From Bordetella parapertussis (GTDB taxonomy: Bacteria; Pseudomonadota; Gammaproteobacteria; Burkholderiales; Casimicrobiaceae): a DNA stretch of 41,582 bases. Positions 18,367-26,785 of this stretch are shown piece after piece; positions within the stretch are counted from its first letter, which is position 1; the number at the start of each line of letters is the position of its first letter. Position numbers and translations under genes: made by a program. Location: positions 1 through 41,582 of the forward strand of contig CALQLA020000042.1 in assembly GCA_943331295.2 (NCBI GenBank), given 5' to 3'. The notes beneath the pieces are model-generated. The model saw only the letters and a list, made by a program, of their open reading frames with translations, did no database searches and had not been told where the DNA came from.

Positions 18367-19173
18367 GTGAGCCCCGTCGCCACGCGTGCCGTGGCGCCCC
18401 GTTCCCGGTGGCCGTCGCGCCGGCTGCGGATCGGCGCCGCCGCGCTGGCCGTCGCGATCGGCGCGTGGTTCGCATGCAGCGCGCTGGGCCTCGTCACCGG
18501 CGGGCGCTTTCCGACGCCGACCGACGCGTGGCGGGCGGCGGTGCAGATCACCACCGGCCAGGGCTATGCGGGCGGCACGCTGCTGCAGCACGTGGGTCAC
18601 AGCTGCCGGCTGGTGCTGCTCGGATTCGCCGTCGCCGTCGGCACCGGGGTTCCGTTCGGACTGCTCATGGGCGCGTCCCGCCGCTTCGACGCGCTGGCCG
18701 GACCGGTGTTCTCGCTGCTCCGGCCGATACCGCCTCTGGCGTGGATCCCGCTCGCCATCCTGTGGCTCGGGCTGGGCGACCTCGCGAAGATCTTCCTGAT
18801 CTGGGTCGCCGCGTTCGCGCCCTCGGTCATCAACAGCTACGCCGGGGTGCGCAACATCGACCCGACGCTGATCGAGGCGGCAGAGACGCTGGGGGCACGC
18901 TCCTGGTGGCGCGTCTACGACGTGCTGCTCCCGGGCGCGCTGCCGATGATCTTCACCGGCCTGCGGCTGTCGCTGCAGGCGGCTTGGACGACACTCGTCG
19001 CCGCCGAACTGGTCGGCGCGTTCAGCGGCCTCGGCAAGGTGCTGTCCGTCGCCGCGCTGGACATCTATCCCGGAATGATCCTGTTCGCGATGATCTGCGT
19101 CGGAATCCTCGGCGCGGCGATGACGCGCGGGCTCGAATGGACCGAGCGGAGGGCGCTGCCATGGCTGGCATGA
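18367..19173 (+). CDS. ABC transporter permease, SsuC/TauC type (first)
   Basis: 268 residues, about six membrane segments, with the binding-protein-dependent transport loop EAAETLGARSWWRVYDVLLPGALP that couples to the ATPase. It belongs to the SsuC/TauC/NrtB family of sulfonate, taurine and nitrate permeases. The start is uncertain; I chose GTG 18367 because it precedes a sensible basic N-terminus and has a GGAG upstream, but GTG 18334 is possible. With the second permease it forms a heterodimeric channel, which is less common in this family than homodimers. Confidence 0.8.
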   Translation: MSPVATRAVAPRSRWPSRRLRIGAAALAVAIGAWFACSALGLVTGGRFPTPTDAWRAAVQITTGQGYAGGTLLQHVGHSCRLVLLGFAVAVGTGVPFGLLMGASRRFDALAGPVFSLLRPIPPLAWIPLAILWLGLGDLAKIFLIWVAAFAPSVINSYAGVRNIDPTLIEAAETLGARSWWRVYDVLLPGALPMIFTGLRLSLQAAWTTLVAAELVGAFSGLGKVLSVAALDIYPGMILFAMICVGILGAAMTRGLEWTERRALPWLA

Positions 19174-19964
19174 GCGAGCGCGCGCGCTCCTCGCGGCGCG
19201 AGCGCGCGCTGCTGTCGGTCGCCGGCGTCGGCGCTTTCTTCGCGGTGTGGCACCTGCTGTCGGTGAGCGGCTGGTTCCCGCCGGCCTACCTGCCGGGCCC
19301 GCTGGCGGTGGCGCGGATGATGGCCGAACTGTCCGCCGGCAAGTACTCGGGCGACACGCTCCTGGGTCACCTCGGCGCGAGCCTCGGCCGCTTCGCGGTC
19401 GGCTTCGTGCTCGCCGCGGCCATCGGCATTCCGCTTGGCCTGCTGATGGGCTGGTACCGCTGGCTCGACGACGTCGTGAGCCCCTTCTTCGAGGCGCTGC
19501 GCTTTGTCGCGCCCATCGCGTGGGTGCCGTTCGCGGGGCTCTGGTTCGGTACCGGCATCGGGGGGCCGACGCTGATCATCTTCTCGGGCGCGTTCCCGCC
19601 ATGCCTCATCAACGCGTACCGCGGCGCGAAGTACGTCGACCGCCGGCTGATAGAGGCGGCGCGCACACTGGGCGCATCCGGGCCGCGGATCGTGCGCGAA
19701 GTGCTGCTGCCCGCCTCGCTGCCGTCGATACTCGCGGGCCTGCGCGTCAGCGCCGGCATCGGCTGGCAGTCGCTCGTCGGCGCCGAGCTGATCGTCGTCG
19801 GCAGCGGCGTCGGCTACATGATGGTGCAGGGGCAGCTCAACGTCGCGACGCCGATCGTGATGTCCGGGATGATCGCGATCGGCATCGTCGGCGTGGCGAT
19901 CGACCTCGCGCTGCGGGGGTTCGAGACGCGCATACGGAAGAACTGGGGACGGGCAGCGCCATGA
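19161..19964 (+). CDS. ABC transporter permease, SsuC/TauC type (second)
   Basis: 267 residues of the same permease family as the preceding gene, about six membrane segments, and the coupling loop EAARTLGASGPRIVREVLLPASLP. The ATG at 19161 has a GGAGGG 7 bases upstream; the alternative ATG 19170 overlaps the preceding stop as ATGA. It ends with an ATGA overlap into the ATPase gene. Two different permeases plus one ATPase and a separately encoded binding protein make a complete importer. Confidence 0.82.
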   Translation: MAGMSERARSSRRERALLSVAGVGAFFAVWHLLSVSGWFPPAYLPGPLAVARMMAELSAGKYSGDTLLGHLGASLGRFAVGFVLAAAIGIPLGLLMGWYRWLDDVVSPFFEALRFVAPIAWVPFAGLWFGTGIGGPTLIIFSGAFPPCLINAYRGAKYVDRRLIEAARTLGASGPRIVREVLLPASLPSILAGLRVSAGIGWQSLVGAELIVVGSGVGYMMVQGQLNVATPIVMSGMIAIGIVGVAIDLALRGFETRIRKNWGRAAP

Positions 19965-20764
19965 GCCGCATCGTGTTCGACAAGGTGAGCCGCAGCTTCG
20001 TGCGCGGCGGCGAAGCGTTCGAGGCGCTGGTCGGCATCGACCTCGAGGTGCGCGAGAAGGAGTTCGTCGCCATCGTGGGCCCGTCGGGCTGCGGCAAGAC
20101 GACATTGCTGCGGATGGTCGCCGGCCTCGAGTTCCCGAGTGGCGGGCAGGTGAGGGTCGGCGACGTCGAGGTCACGGCGCCGGGCCCCGACCGCGCCGTC
20201 GTCTTCCAGGCGTTCGCGCTGTTCCCGTGGAAATCGGTCGCCGAGAACATCGGCTTCGGCCTCAAGTGCCGCGGCGTGCCGGCGCGCGACCGCGATCCGG
20301 TCGTGGCGCGGTACATCGCGCTGATGGGGTTGTCGGGCTACGAGGCGGCGTATCCGCACCAGCTGTCCGGCGGGATGCAGCAGCGGGTGGCCATCGCCCG
20401 CAGCTACGCGCTCGACCCCGGCGTGCTGCTGATGGACGAGCCCTTCGGCGCGCTCGACGCGCAGACGCGCGTGCTGATGCAGGAGGAGCTGATCCGCATC
20501 TCGCGCAGCAACCCGCGCACCGTGCTGTTCATCACCCACTCGGTCGAGGAGGCGGTCTACCTGGCCGACCGCGTCGTCGTGATGACCCGCCGGCCCGGCC
20601 GCATCCGCGAGATCCTCGACGTCGGCGCGGTCCGGGCGAGCGCGGCCTGGGACGCGCTGCCGCACATCGAGGAGGTGATGGACACGGCGTCGTTCGTCCA
20701 CCTGCGCACGCGGATATGGAAGCTGCTGCGCGAGGAGCAGGACGGGGGCGGCGATGAGCACTGA
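19961..20764 (+). CDS. ABC transporter ATPase, SsuB/TauB type
   Basis: 267 residues with all nucleotide-binding motifs: Walker A GPSGCGKT (40-47), Q-loop Gln83, signature LSGGMQQ (135-141), Walker B VLLMDEP (155-161), and the H-loop in FITHSVEEA. The closest functional group is the nitrate/sulfonate/taurine importers. It energises the two upstream permeases and probably receives substrate from the binding protein encoded at 13130-14191. Start ATG overlaps the permease stop (ATGA). Confidence 0.88.
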   Translation: MSRIVFDKVSRSFVRGGEAFEALVGIDLEVREKEFVAIVGPSGCGKTTLLRMVAGLEFPSGGQVRVGDVEVTAPGPDRAVVFQAFALFPWKSVAENIGFGLKCRGVPARDRDPVVARYIALMGLSGYEAAYPHQLSGGMQQRVAIARSYALDPGVLLMDEPFGALDAQTRVLMQEELIRISRSNPRTVLFITHSVEEAVYLADRVVVMTRRPGRIREILDVGAVRASAAWDALPHIEEVMDTASFVHLRTRIWKLLREEQDGGGDEH

Positions 20765-20827
20765 ACACGCGGACGAACGCGGCACGCGCCCCGCGCGGCG
20801 CGGCCGATGCCGCAGGGAGGGCGGGGC

Positions 20828-22294
20828 ATGAGGGAAATCGGCATCATCGACACGACGCTGCGCGACGCGCACCAGTGCCTGTGGGCGACGCGGATGACGA
20901 CGGCGCAGATGCTGCCCGTGATCGAGCGGATGGACCGCGCGGGCTTCAGCTCGATCGACCTGATGGGGACGATCCAGTTCGACGTCTGCGTGCGCTACCT
21001 GCAGGAGGACCCGTGGGAGCGCGTGAGGCTCGTCCACGCGCGCGCCGGGCGCACCCCGTTCCGCTCGCTGATCCGCAGCAAGAACATCATCAGCTTCGAC
21101 GTCCTCGCCGACGACATCATCGAGCTGTGGGTCGACCGCCTGCACGCGAACGGGTTCCGGCTGATCGGGGCGTTCGACGGCCTGAACGACGTGGACAACA
21201 TCGCCGACGGACTGATCCAGGCCAAGCGGCTGGGTGCCCGCACCTTCGGCGTCCTCTCGTTCTGCGAGAGCCCGGTCCACTCCGACGCGCTGTTCGTGCG
21301 CACGGCGACCGAGCTGATCCGCCGCTGCAACGTGGACTCGATCATGATCAAGGACGCCGGCGGGCTCCTCACGGTGGACCGGGCGCGCACCCTGATCCCC
21401 GCGCTCAAGGCGGCGATCGGGACCGTGCCGCTCGAGCTGCACAGCCACTGCCTCACCGGCCTCGCGCCCCTCGTCTACCTCGAGAGCGTGAAGCTGGGCG
21501 TCGACCTGCTCCACACGTCGATCAAGCCGCTCGCCAACGGCGCCGCGCAGCCGGCGACGCAGACGATCGTGCGCAACCTGCGCCGGATGGGCCACCAGGT
21601 CGACGTCGACGACGCGCTGGTCGACGCGGTCGGCAGCCACTTCGCCGCGGTCGCCCGGCGCGAAGGCCTGCCCGTCGGCGCGCCGGTCGAGTACGACGCC
21701 TTCCACTACGAGCACCAGCTCCCCGGCGGGATGCTCAGCAACTTCAAGTCGCAGCTCGCGCACGCCGGCATCGGCCACAAGTTCGACGAACTGCTGCACG
21801 AGTGCGCTCAGGTCCGGCGCGAGCTCGCGTGGCCGATCATGATCACGCCGTTCGCGCAGCTCGTCGGCACGCAGGCGGTGCTGAATGTGATGCACGGCGA
21901 GCGCTACCGGATCGTGCCCAACGAGGTGAAGAAATATGCGCTGGGCTACTACGGCAAGCTGCTGGGGCCGGTTGATCCGGACGTGCTCGACCGCATCGTC
22001 GCGAACGGCTCGAGCACGATCGCCCTCAAGCCCTCCACACCCGCGCCGGCGGTCGACGCGCTGCGCCGGAAGTATCCCGGCCTGTCCGACGAGGAGCGGC
22101 TGCTGCGCTTCATGCTCCCCGGATCGGCCGTCGACGCCATGCGCGCCGCCGGGCCGATGCGCACCGACTACCGGATCGGCTCGTCGATCGTCGACCTTGT
22201 CCGCGCGCTGGCGAAGCGGCCGCGCGCCGGGCGGGTCAGCATCCGCCGCGGCGACCTCGAAATCGACATCGGCGGCCCGGCTTCTTCCCGCTGA
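20828..22294 (+). CDS. Biotin-dependent carboxyltransferase subunit (PycB/OadA/5S-like, no BCCP domain)
   Basis: 488 residues. HMGL-like barrel with the conserved carboxylase domain. Metal-site residues of the pyruvate carboxylase/oxaloacetate decarboxylase/transcarboxylase 5S family are present: Asp13 (TLRDAHQ), carboxylated-Lys candidate Lys175 (MIKDAGG), His205 and His207 (LHSHC). EDPWER and HQLPGGM are also conserved. The substrate pocket differs: LLRG-N-VGY reads LIRSKNIISF, and HTHDT-G reads HSHCLTG. It lacks the C-terminal biotin domain of OadA, which is encoded by the next gene. It probably transfers carboxyl to a ketone or 2-oxo compound other than pyruvate; the exact substrate is unknown. 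Start fixed by GGGAGG at 20815-20820. Confidence 0.8.
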   Translation: MREIGIIDTTLRDAHQCLWATRMTTAQMLPVIERMDRAGFSSIDLMGTIQFDVCVRYLQEDPWERVRLVHARAGRTPFRSLIRSKNIISFDVLADDIIELWVDRLHANGFRLIGAFDGLNDVDNIADGLIQAKRLGARTFGVLSFCESPVHSDALFVRTATELIRRCNVDSIMIKDAGGLLTVDRARTLIPALKAAIGTVPLELHSHCLTGLAPLVYLESVKLGVDLLHTSIKPLANGAAQPATQTIVRNLRRMGHQVDVDDALVDAVGSHFAAVARREGLPVGAPVEYDAFHYEHQLPGGMLSNFKSQLAHAGIGHKFDELLHECAQVRRELAWPIMITPFAQLVGTQAVLNVMHGERYRIVPNEVKKYALGYYGKLLGPVDPDVLDRIVANGSSTIALKPSTPAPAVDALRRKYPGLSDEERLLRFMLPGSAVDAMRAAGPMRTDYRIGSSIVDLVRALAKRPRAGRVSIRRGDLEIDIGGPASSR

Positions 22295-22340
22295 CCCGCC
22301 GGCACCCCACGCCCGCACGGAGACCCTGGAGCCCCTTATC

Positions 22341-22844
22341 ATGCCCGACAACGAACTCGACTACGCCGACCTGCTGGACATCGTCCGGCTGGTCGAGGCT
22401 TCCCCCGACATCACCGACTTCCGCCTGAAATACGGCGCGACGGAGCTGCAGCTGTCGAAGACCGGCGCGCTCGCCGCGCCGGCGGCACCGGCGACGGCAG
22501 TGCCGGCACCGGTGCCAGCCGTCGCCGCCGCAGCGGCGGTCGCGGCGGCGACGGCGCCCGCCGCGGAACCGGCGGCGGAGGCGGCGCCGTATCCTGCGGA
22601 CGCCGTGCTGGTCCGGTCCCCGATGGTCGGCACGTTCTACCGCGCGCCCGAGCCGGGCGCCGAGCCGTTCGTCACCGTGGGCCAGCACGTCGCCGCCGAT
22701 TCGACCGTCTGCATCATCGAGGTGATGAAGCTGATGAACTCGATCCCGGCCGGGCGCGCGGGTACCGTCACGCACGTGCTGGTCGCGGACTCGCAGCCGG
22801 TGGAGTTCAACCAGGTGCTCGCGGTCATCGCGCCGGACGCGTGA
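22341..22844 (+). CDS. Biotin carboxyl carrier protein (AccB-like)
   Basis: 167 residues: an AccB-type N-terminal segment (1-42), a long Ala/Pro-rich linker (43-82), and a biotinyl domain with EVMKLMN (biotinylated Lys130). It carries carboxybiotin between the biotin carboxylase and the carboxyltransferase. Its placement between a PycB-like transferase and a biotin carboxylase, with no AccA or AccD genes, indicates a dedicated carboxylase rather than acetyl-CoA carboxylase. GTGA overlap with the next gene. Confidence 0.88.
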   Translation: MPDNELDYADLLDIVRLVEASPDITDFRLKYGATELQLSKTGALAAPAAPATAVPAPVPAVAAAAAVAAATAPAAEPAAEAAPYPADAVLVRSPMVGTFYRAPEPGAEPFVTVGQHVAADSTVCIIEVMKLMNSIPAGRAGTVTHVLVADSQPVEFNQVLAVIAPDA

Positions 22845-24214
22845 GCGTGGCCGGGGCCGCCGCGGCGAAGCCGATCCGGCGCGTCCTCGTCGCGAACCGC
22901 GGCGAGATCGCGCTCCGCGTCATTCGCGCCTGCCGCGAGCTCGGCATCGAGACCGTCGCCGTGTACACCGAGGCTGACCGCGATGCGCTGCCGGTTCGGA
23001 TGGCCGACCGCAGGGTGTGCATCGGCAGCGCGCGCTCGACGGAGAGCTACCTCAACGCGCCGTTCATCGTCAGCGCGGCACTCACGCAGGGCGCCGACGC
23101 CATCCACCCCGGCTATGGGTTCCTGTCGGAGCACGCCGCCTTCGCGGCGATGTGCGGCGACGCGGGGCTGGTGTTCATCGGGCCGACGCCGGGCGTGATC
23201 CGGCAGATGGGCGACAAGGCCATGGCGCGCCGGCTGGCGCATGAGGCGGGCGTGCCGACGACCCCGGGCTCCGAGGGGGCGCTGAAGGACGCGGCCGACG
23301 CGCGCATCGTCGCGGACCGGATCGGCTACCCGGTGCTGCTGAAGGCATCCGCCGGCGGCGGGGGGCGCGGCATGCGCGTCGTAACGAAGGCGGCGGAGCT
23401 TGCGGGCGCCTTCGCCGATGCCGCGCGCGAGGCGAAATCCGCGTTCGGCGACGACGCGATCTACGTGGAAAAATACCTGACGAGGGTCCGCCACATCGAG
23501 ATCCAGGTGCTGGGCGATGCCGCCGATGTCCTCCATTTCGGCGAGCGCGACTGCTCGGCGCAGCGGCGCAACCAGAAGCTGGTCGAGGAAAGCCCGTCGC
23601 CGGCGCTGACAACCGACCTGCGCGAGCGGCTCGCTGCCGCCGCGGTCAAGCTCTGCCGGCACGTCGGCTATACCGGCGCCGGCACGATCGAGTTCATCCT
23701 CGACCAGGCGAGCGGCCAGTTCTATTTCATGGAGATGAACACCCGGATCCAGGTGGAGCACCCGGTCACGGAGATGGTCGCCGGGTTCGACCTCGTCAAG
23801 GCGCAGCTCCGCATCGCCTCGGGCGTCGGCGCGGGGATCGCGCAGCGCGATATTCGCCTCACCGGGCACGCGATCGAGTGCCGCATCAACGCCGAGGACC
23901 CCGGCCGCAACTTCGCGCCGTCGCCGGGCCGCGTCACGCGCTACCACGCGCCGGGCGGGCCGGGCGTGCGCGTCGACAGCCACCTTTACTCGGGCTACGA
24001 GGTGCCGCCGTTCTACGACTCGCTGCTGGCCAAGGTGATCTGCTGGGGCCGTGACCGCGACGAGGCGCTTGCCCGGATGAAGGGCGCGCTGTCCGAACTC
24101 GTCGTCGACGGCGTGAAGACCACCATCCCGTTCCACCAGCGCCTGCTGGCGGACCCGAACTTCCGGCGGGGCGACATCCATACGCAGTACGTGCAGGAGA
24201 CCTTCCTGTCCTGA
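22841..24214 (+). CDS. Biotin carboxylase subunit (AccC-like)
   Basis: 457 residues of the ATP-grasp biotin carboxylase family, which makes carboxybiotin from bicarbonate and ATP. Visible: VANRGEIA at the N-terminus, HPGYGFLSE, the glycine-rich ATP-lid ASAGGGGRGM, VEKYL, GERDCSAQRRNQK and EMNTRIQVEHPVTE. GTG start overlapping the preceding stop (GTGA). Length is standard for AccC. By context it is the ATP-using component of the three-subunit carboxylase encoded here. Confidence 0.88.
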   Translation: MSVAGAAAAKPIRRVLVANRGEIALRVIRACRELGIETVAVYTEADRDALPVRMADRRVCIGSARSTESYLNAPFIVSAALTQGADAIHPGYGFLSEHAAFAAMCGDAGLVFIGPTPGVIRQMGDKAMARRLAHEAGVPTTPGSEGALKDAADARIVADRIGYPVLLKASAGGGGRGMRVVTKAAELAGAFADAAREAKSAFGDDAIYVEKYLTRVRHIEIQVLGDAADVLHFGERDCSAQRRNQKLVEESPSPALTTDLRERLAAAAVKLCRHVGYTGAGTIEFILDQASGQFYFMEMNTRIQVEHPVTEMVAGFDLVKAQLRIASGVGAGIAQRDIRLTGHAIECRINAEDPGRNFAPSPGRVTRYHAPGGPGVRVDSHLYSGYEVPPFYDSLLAKVICWGRDRDEALARMKGALSELVVDGVKTTIPFHQRLLADPNFRRGDIHTQYVQETFLS

Positions 24215-24267
24215 GTTTTCCCGACCATGCAATCCGGCCGCCCGACGCGGCCCGCGAGGAGTCCACC

Positions 24268-25140
24268 ATGGCAAGAGACGTGATCATCAACTGCGCCGTC
24301 ACCGGCGGCGCCGACACCGTCGGCAAGCATCCCGGCGTGCCGGTCACGCCGGCGCAGATCGCGCAGGCGGCGATCGACGCCTGCAAGGCGGGCGCGGCGA
24401 TCGCGCACATCCACGTGCGCGACCCGCAGACCGGCAAGGCGAGCCTCGACGTGGCGCTGTACCGCGAGGTCGTGGCCCGGATACGCGACTCGGGCTCCCC
24501 GGTGCTGATCAACCTGACGACCGGCCCGGGCTCCCGCTACGTGCCGGGCGACGCCGACCCGCGGGTCGGCGGCCCGGGCACCACGCTCATCCCGCCGCTG
24601 GAGCGCCTGCGGCACGTGCAGGAACTGCTGCCCGACATCTGCAGCCTCGACGTCGGCTCGATGAACTTCGGCGAGACCGGCTTCCTCAACACGCCGGCGC
24701 ACCTGCGCGTCATGGGCCGGGCGATCGCCGCCACGGGCGTGCTGCCAGAACTCGAGGTGTTCGAGCCCGGCCACATCCGCCTCGCGACGCAGCTGATGGC
24801 CGAAGGCTGCATCGCCGCGCCGGCGCTGTTCCAGATCTGCCTCGGCATCCCCTGGGGTGCCCCGGCGACGCCGGAGACGATGATCTACATGCGCAACCTG
24901 TTGCCGGCCGGATCGCGGTGGGCCGGGTTCGGCATCTCGCGCCAGCAGATGCCGATGGTGGCGCAGGCCGTGATGCTGGGCGGCCACGTCCGCGTCGGCC
25001 TCGAGGACAACCTGTACATCGACCAGGGCGTGCTGGCACCCAGCAACGCGGCGCTGGTCGAGCGGGCGGCAAAGATCGTCACGCTGCTCGGTGAAAACAT
25101 CGCGACGCCCGAGTCGGCACGGCGCCTGCTCGCGCGCTAG
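24268..25140 (+). CDS. Beta-keto acid cleavage enzyme (BKACE, DUF849 family)
   Basis: 290 residues. BKACE enzymes use acetyl-CoA to split a beta-keto acid into acetoacetate and a new acyl-CoA. The zinc site is complete: His47 and His49 (AHIHVRD) and Glu246 (GLEDN). Catalytic positions Ser/Thr in NLTTG and Asp247 are also present. It resembles the dehydrocarnitine-cleaving subgroup more than Kce. GAGGAG ribosome-binding site. As the last gene after a carboxylase, it suggests that the carboxylase makes the beta-keto acid that this enzyme cleaves. Its stop codon shares the palindrome CTAG with the stop of the convergent gene. Confidence 0.82.
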   Translation: MARDVIINCAVTGGADTVGKHPGVPVTPAQIAQAAIDACKAGAAIAHIHVRDPQTGKASLDVALYREVVARIRDSGSPVLINLTTGPGSRYVPGDADPRVGGPGTTLIPPLERLRHVQELLPDICSLDVGSMNFGETGFLNTPAHLRVMGRAIAATGVLPELEVFEPGHIRLATQLMAEGCIAAPALFQICLGIPWGAPATPETMIYMRNLLPAGSRWAGFGISRQQMPMVAQAVMLGGHVRVGLEDNLYIDQGVLAPSNAALVERAAKIVTLLGENIATPESARRLLAR

Positions 25141-25880
25141 GGCACGAAGCAGAACGGGCCGTGCGCCAGCGCGGCGGGAACCCACAGCGTCCGGTAGATG
25201 CCGGCGAGCGCCAGCGCGACCAGTACCGCCGCGACGGCGAGCCGCCAGCCGCGGCCGTCGAACCGGCGCCGGATTCGGTCGAGGACGGCGCCGGCGACGA
25301 GCAGGTTCGGGAGCGTCCCGGCCCCGAAGGCGAGCATCACCAGCGCCCCCTGCCAGGCGCCGCCGGCAAACAGCGCCAGCGGCAGCACGCTGTAGACCAG
25401 CGCACACGGAACGAGGCCCCAGACGAGGCCCAGGCCAAGCTGGCCGGCGGTGCCCCGGCCGCGCAGCAGCGGCCCCAGCCGCGGCAACGCCGTCGCGAAC
25501 GCCCGGGCCCCGAGCTGCTGCAGGGCAGCCACGCCGGGGGTGCGCACGACGAGGCTGGCCGCGAGCAGCAGCAGGAAGCCGTTGGCGGCGACATAGAGCC
25601 CCTTTTGCAGCGGCAAGAGCGTGATGCCGCCCATTGCCGTGCCGCCGGCGGCGCCGAATGCTGCCCCCAGCAGCGCGTAGGTTGAAAGGCGCCCGGCGTG
25701 GTAGACAAGCTGGCGCCGCGCCAGCACGGCACCGGGCAGGAGCGGCCTCCCGGACGGGGCCGGTTGCCGCTGCGCGTCGCGGGCGGCGATGGCGGCGACG
25801 AAGCCGCCGCACATCGTCAGGCAGTGCAGTCCGCCGGCCAGCCCGAAGAGCAGCGCGCTGGCGAGAAGTCCCAGGCTCAC
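25137..25880 (-). CDS. TauE/SafE-like (DsbD_2) membrane protein of the cbb3 locus
   Basis: 247 residues from GTG 25880, about six membrane segments. N-terminal motif GGLHCLTMCGGF (His19, Cys20, Cys24), typical of the DsbD_2/urease-accessory-like branch commonly annotated as sulfite exporter TauE/SafE and found beside cbb3 oxidase genes. The function there is thought to concern metal or thiol handling for oxidase assembly, but it is not established. An in-frame upstream start (26006) would overlap the fnr promoter and lacks a hydrophobic N-terminus. It is divergent from fnr and convergent with the BKACE gene. Confidence 0.65.
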   Translation of the reverse strand: MSLGLLASALLFGLAGGLHCLTMCGGFVAAIAARDAQRQPAPSGRPLLPGAVLARRQLVYHAGRLSTYALLGAAFGAAGGTAMGGITLLPLQKGLYVAANGFLLLLAASLVVRTPGVAALQQLGARAFATALPRLGPLLRGRGTAGQLGLGLVWGLVPCALVYSVLPLALFAGGAWQGALVMLAFGAGTLPNLLVAGAVLDRIRRRFDGRGWRLAVAAVLVALALAGIYRTLWVPAALAHGPFCFVP

Positions 25881-26008
25881 AGGCGCCGCCCCGTCGTATG
25901 TGCGCCGCCGCACGGATGCCGCAACCCCGATGCCGGTATGCTCGGCGATCGAACCGGCCCGTGCCGTTCGGGGCGTCGCGGCGCGCGTATCCGCAACCCA
26001 CTCCACGG

Positions 26009-26785
26009 ATGGCCGACATGACCAGCTCCAGTAAAAGAGATTTCTCCGACCCGCGCCCGCCGGCCGTCGTGATCTCGATCCGCGATCTCAAGCGGCACTG
26101 CGGCAACTGCACCGTGCGGGAACTGTGCCTTTCGATGGGCCTCGAAGCCAGAGCGCTCGAGGAACTCGACCGGATGGTGACGACGCGCACGCGCGTGAAG
26201 CGCGGCGGCACGATCTACCGGCCAGGCGACCCTTTCAAGGCGCTGTACGCGATCCGCGTCGGCTCCTGCAAGACCACGGTGCTCTCCGAGGACGGCCGCG
26301 AGCAGATCGCCGGCTTCCACATGCTGGGCGACATCATCGGCCTCGAAGGCATCGCCACGGAGCGGCACGGCTGCGAGGCGGTGGTGCTGGAAGACACGGA
26401 GGTATGCGAATTGCCCTTCGAGGAGCTCGAGGGGCTCGCCCAGCGCTTTTCCTCGCTGCAGCACAACCTGCACCGGTTCCTGGCGCGCGAGATCGGGCGC
26501 GACCAGCACGTGATGCTGCTGCTCGGCAGCATGCGCGCCGACGAGCGAATCGCGGTGTTCCTGGTCAACCTGTCGGAACGGTACCAACAGCATGGCTATT
26601 CGGCGACCGAGTTCATGTTGCGGATGACGCGGGAGGAAATCGGCAGCTACCTTGGGCTCAAGCTCGAGACGGTCAGTCGCCTGCTGTCGCGCATGCAGCA
26701 CGACGGACTGCTGCAGGTGCAGGGTCGCGCGGTCACGCTGCTCGACGTGCCCGCGCTGCGGCAGCTCGCCGGTCAGCGGCCCTGA
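26009..26785 (+). CDS. fnr: Fnr-family oxygen-sensing transcriptional regulator
   Basis: 258 residues from ATG 26009 (ATG 26018 also possible). The four iron-sulfur ligands of E. coli FNR are present: Cys31, Cys34 and Cys40 (CGNCTVRELC) and Cys133 (VCELPFE). A cyclic-nucleotide-binding-like sensor domain and a C-terminal helix-turn-helix follow, with the FNR-type recognition residues ETVSR. Under low oxygen it should dimerise with a [4Fe-4S] cluster and bind TTGAT-N4-ATCAA. Such a site stands upstream of ccoN (32542-32555). Its 3' end overlaps the convergent small membrane protein gene by 13 bases. Confidence 0.92.
   Translation: MADMTSSSKRDFSDPRPPAVVISIRDLKRHCGNCTVRELCLSMGLEARALEELDRMVTTRTRVKRGGTIYRPGDPFKALYAIRVGSCKTTVLSEDGREQIAGFHMLGDIIGLEGIATERHGCEAVVLEDTEVCELPFEELEGLAQRFSSLQHNLHRFLAREIGRDQHVMLLLGSMRADERIAVFLVNLSERYQQHGYSATEFMLRMTREEIGSYLGLKLETVSRLLSRMQHDGLLQVQGRAVTLLDVPALRQLAGQRP

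Noticed and set aside
22341..24214. Acetyl-CoA carboxylase accBC
   Set aside because: Neither accA/accD nor fatty-acid genes are near; a PycB-like transferase immediately precedes them and BKACE follows, so a dedicated carboxylase is more likely.
24268..25140. Dehydrocarnitine cleavage (CdhB) in a carnitine pathway together with the CaiC-like ligase
   Set aside because: The CaiC-like ligase lies 23 kb away in another operon, and no carnitine dehydrogenase or betainyl-CoA thioesterase is present.
25137..25880. TauE-type sulfite exporter serving the neighbouring sulfonate-like cluster
   Set aside because: It has the HC-MCGG motif of the cbb3-associated DsbD_2 branch, is on the opposite strand from the cluster and lies beside fnr. 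Only the annotation name suggests sulfite.
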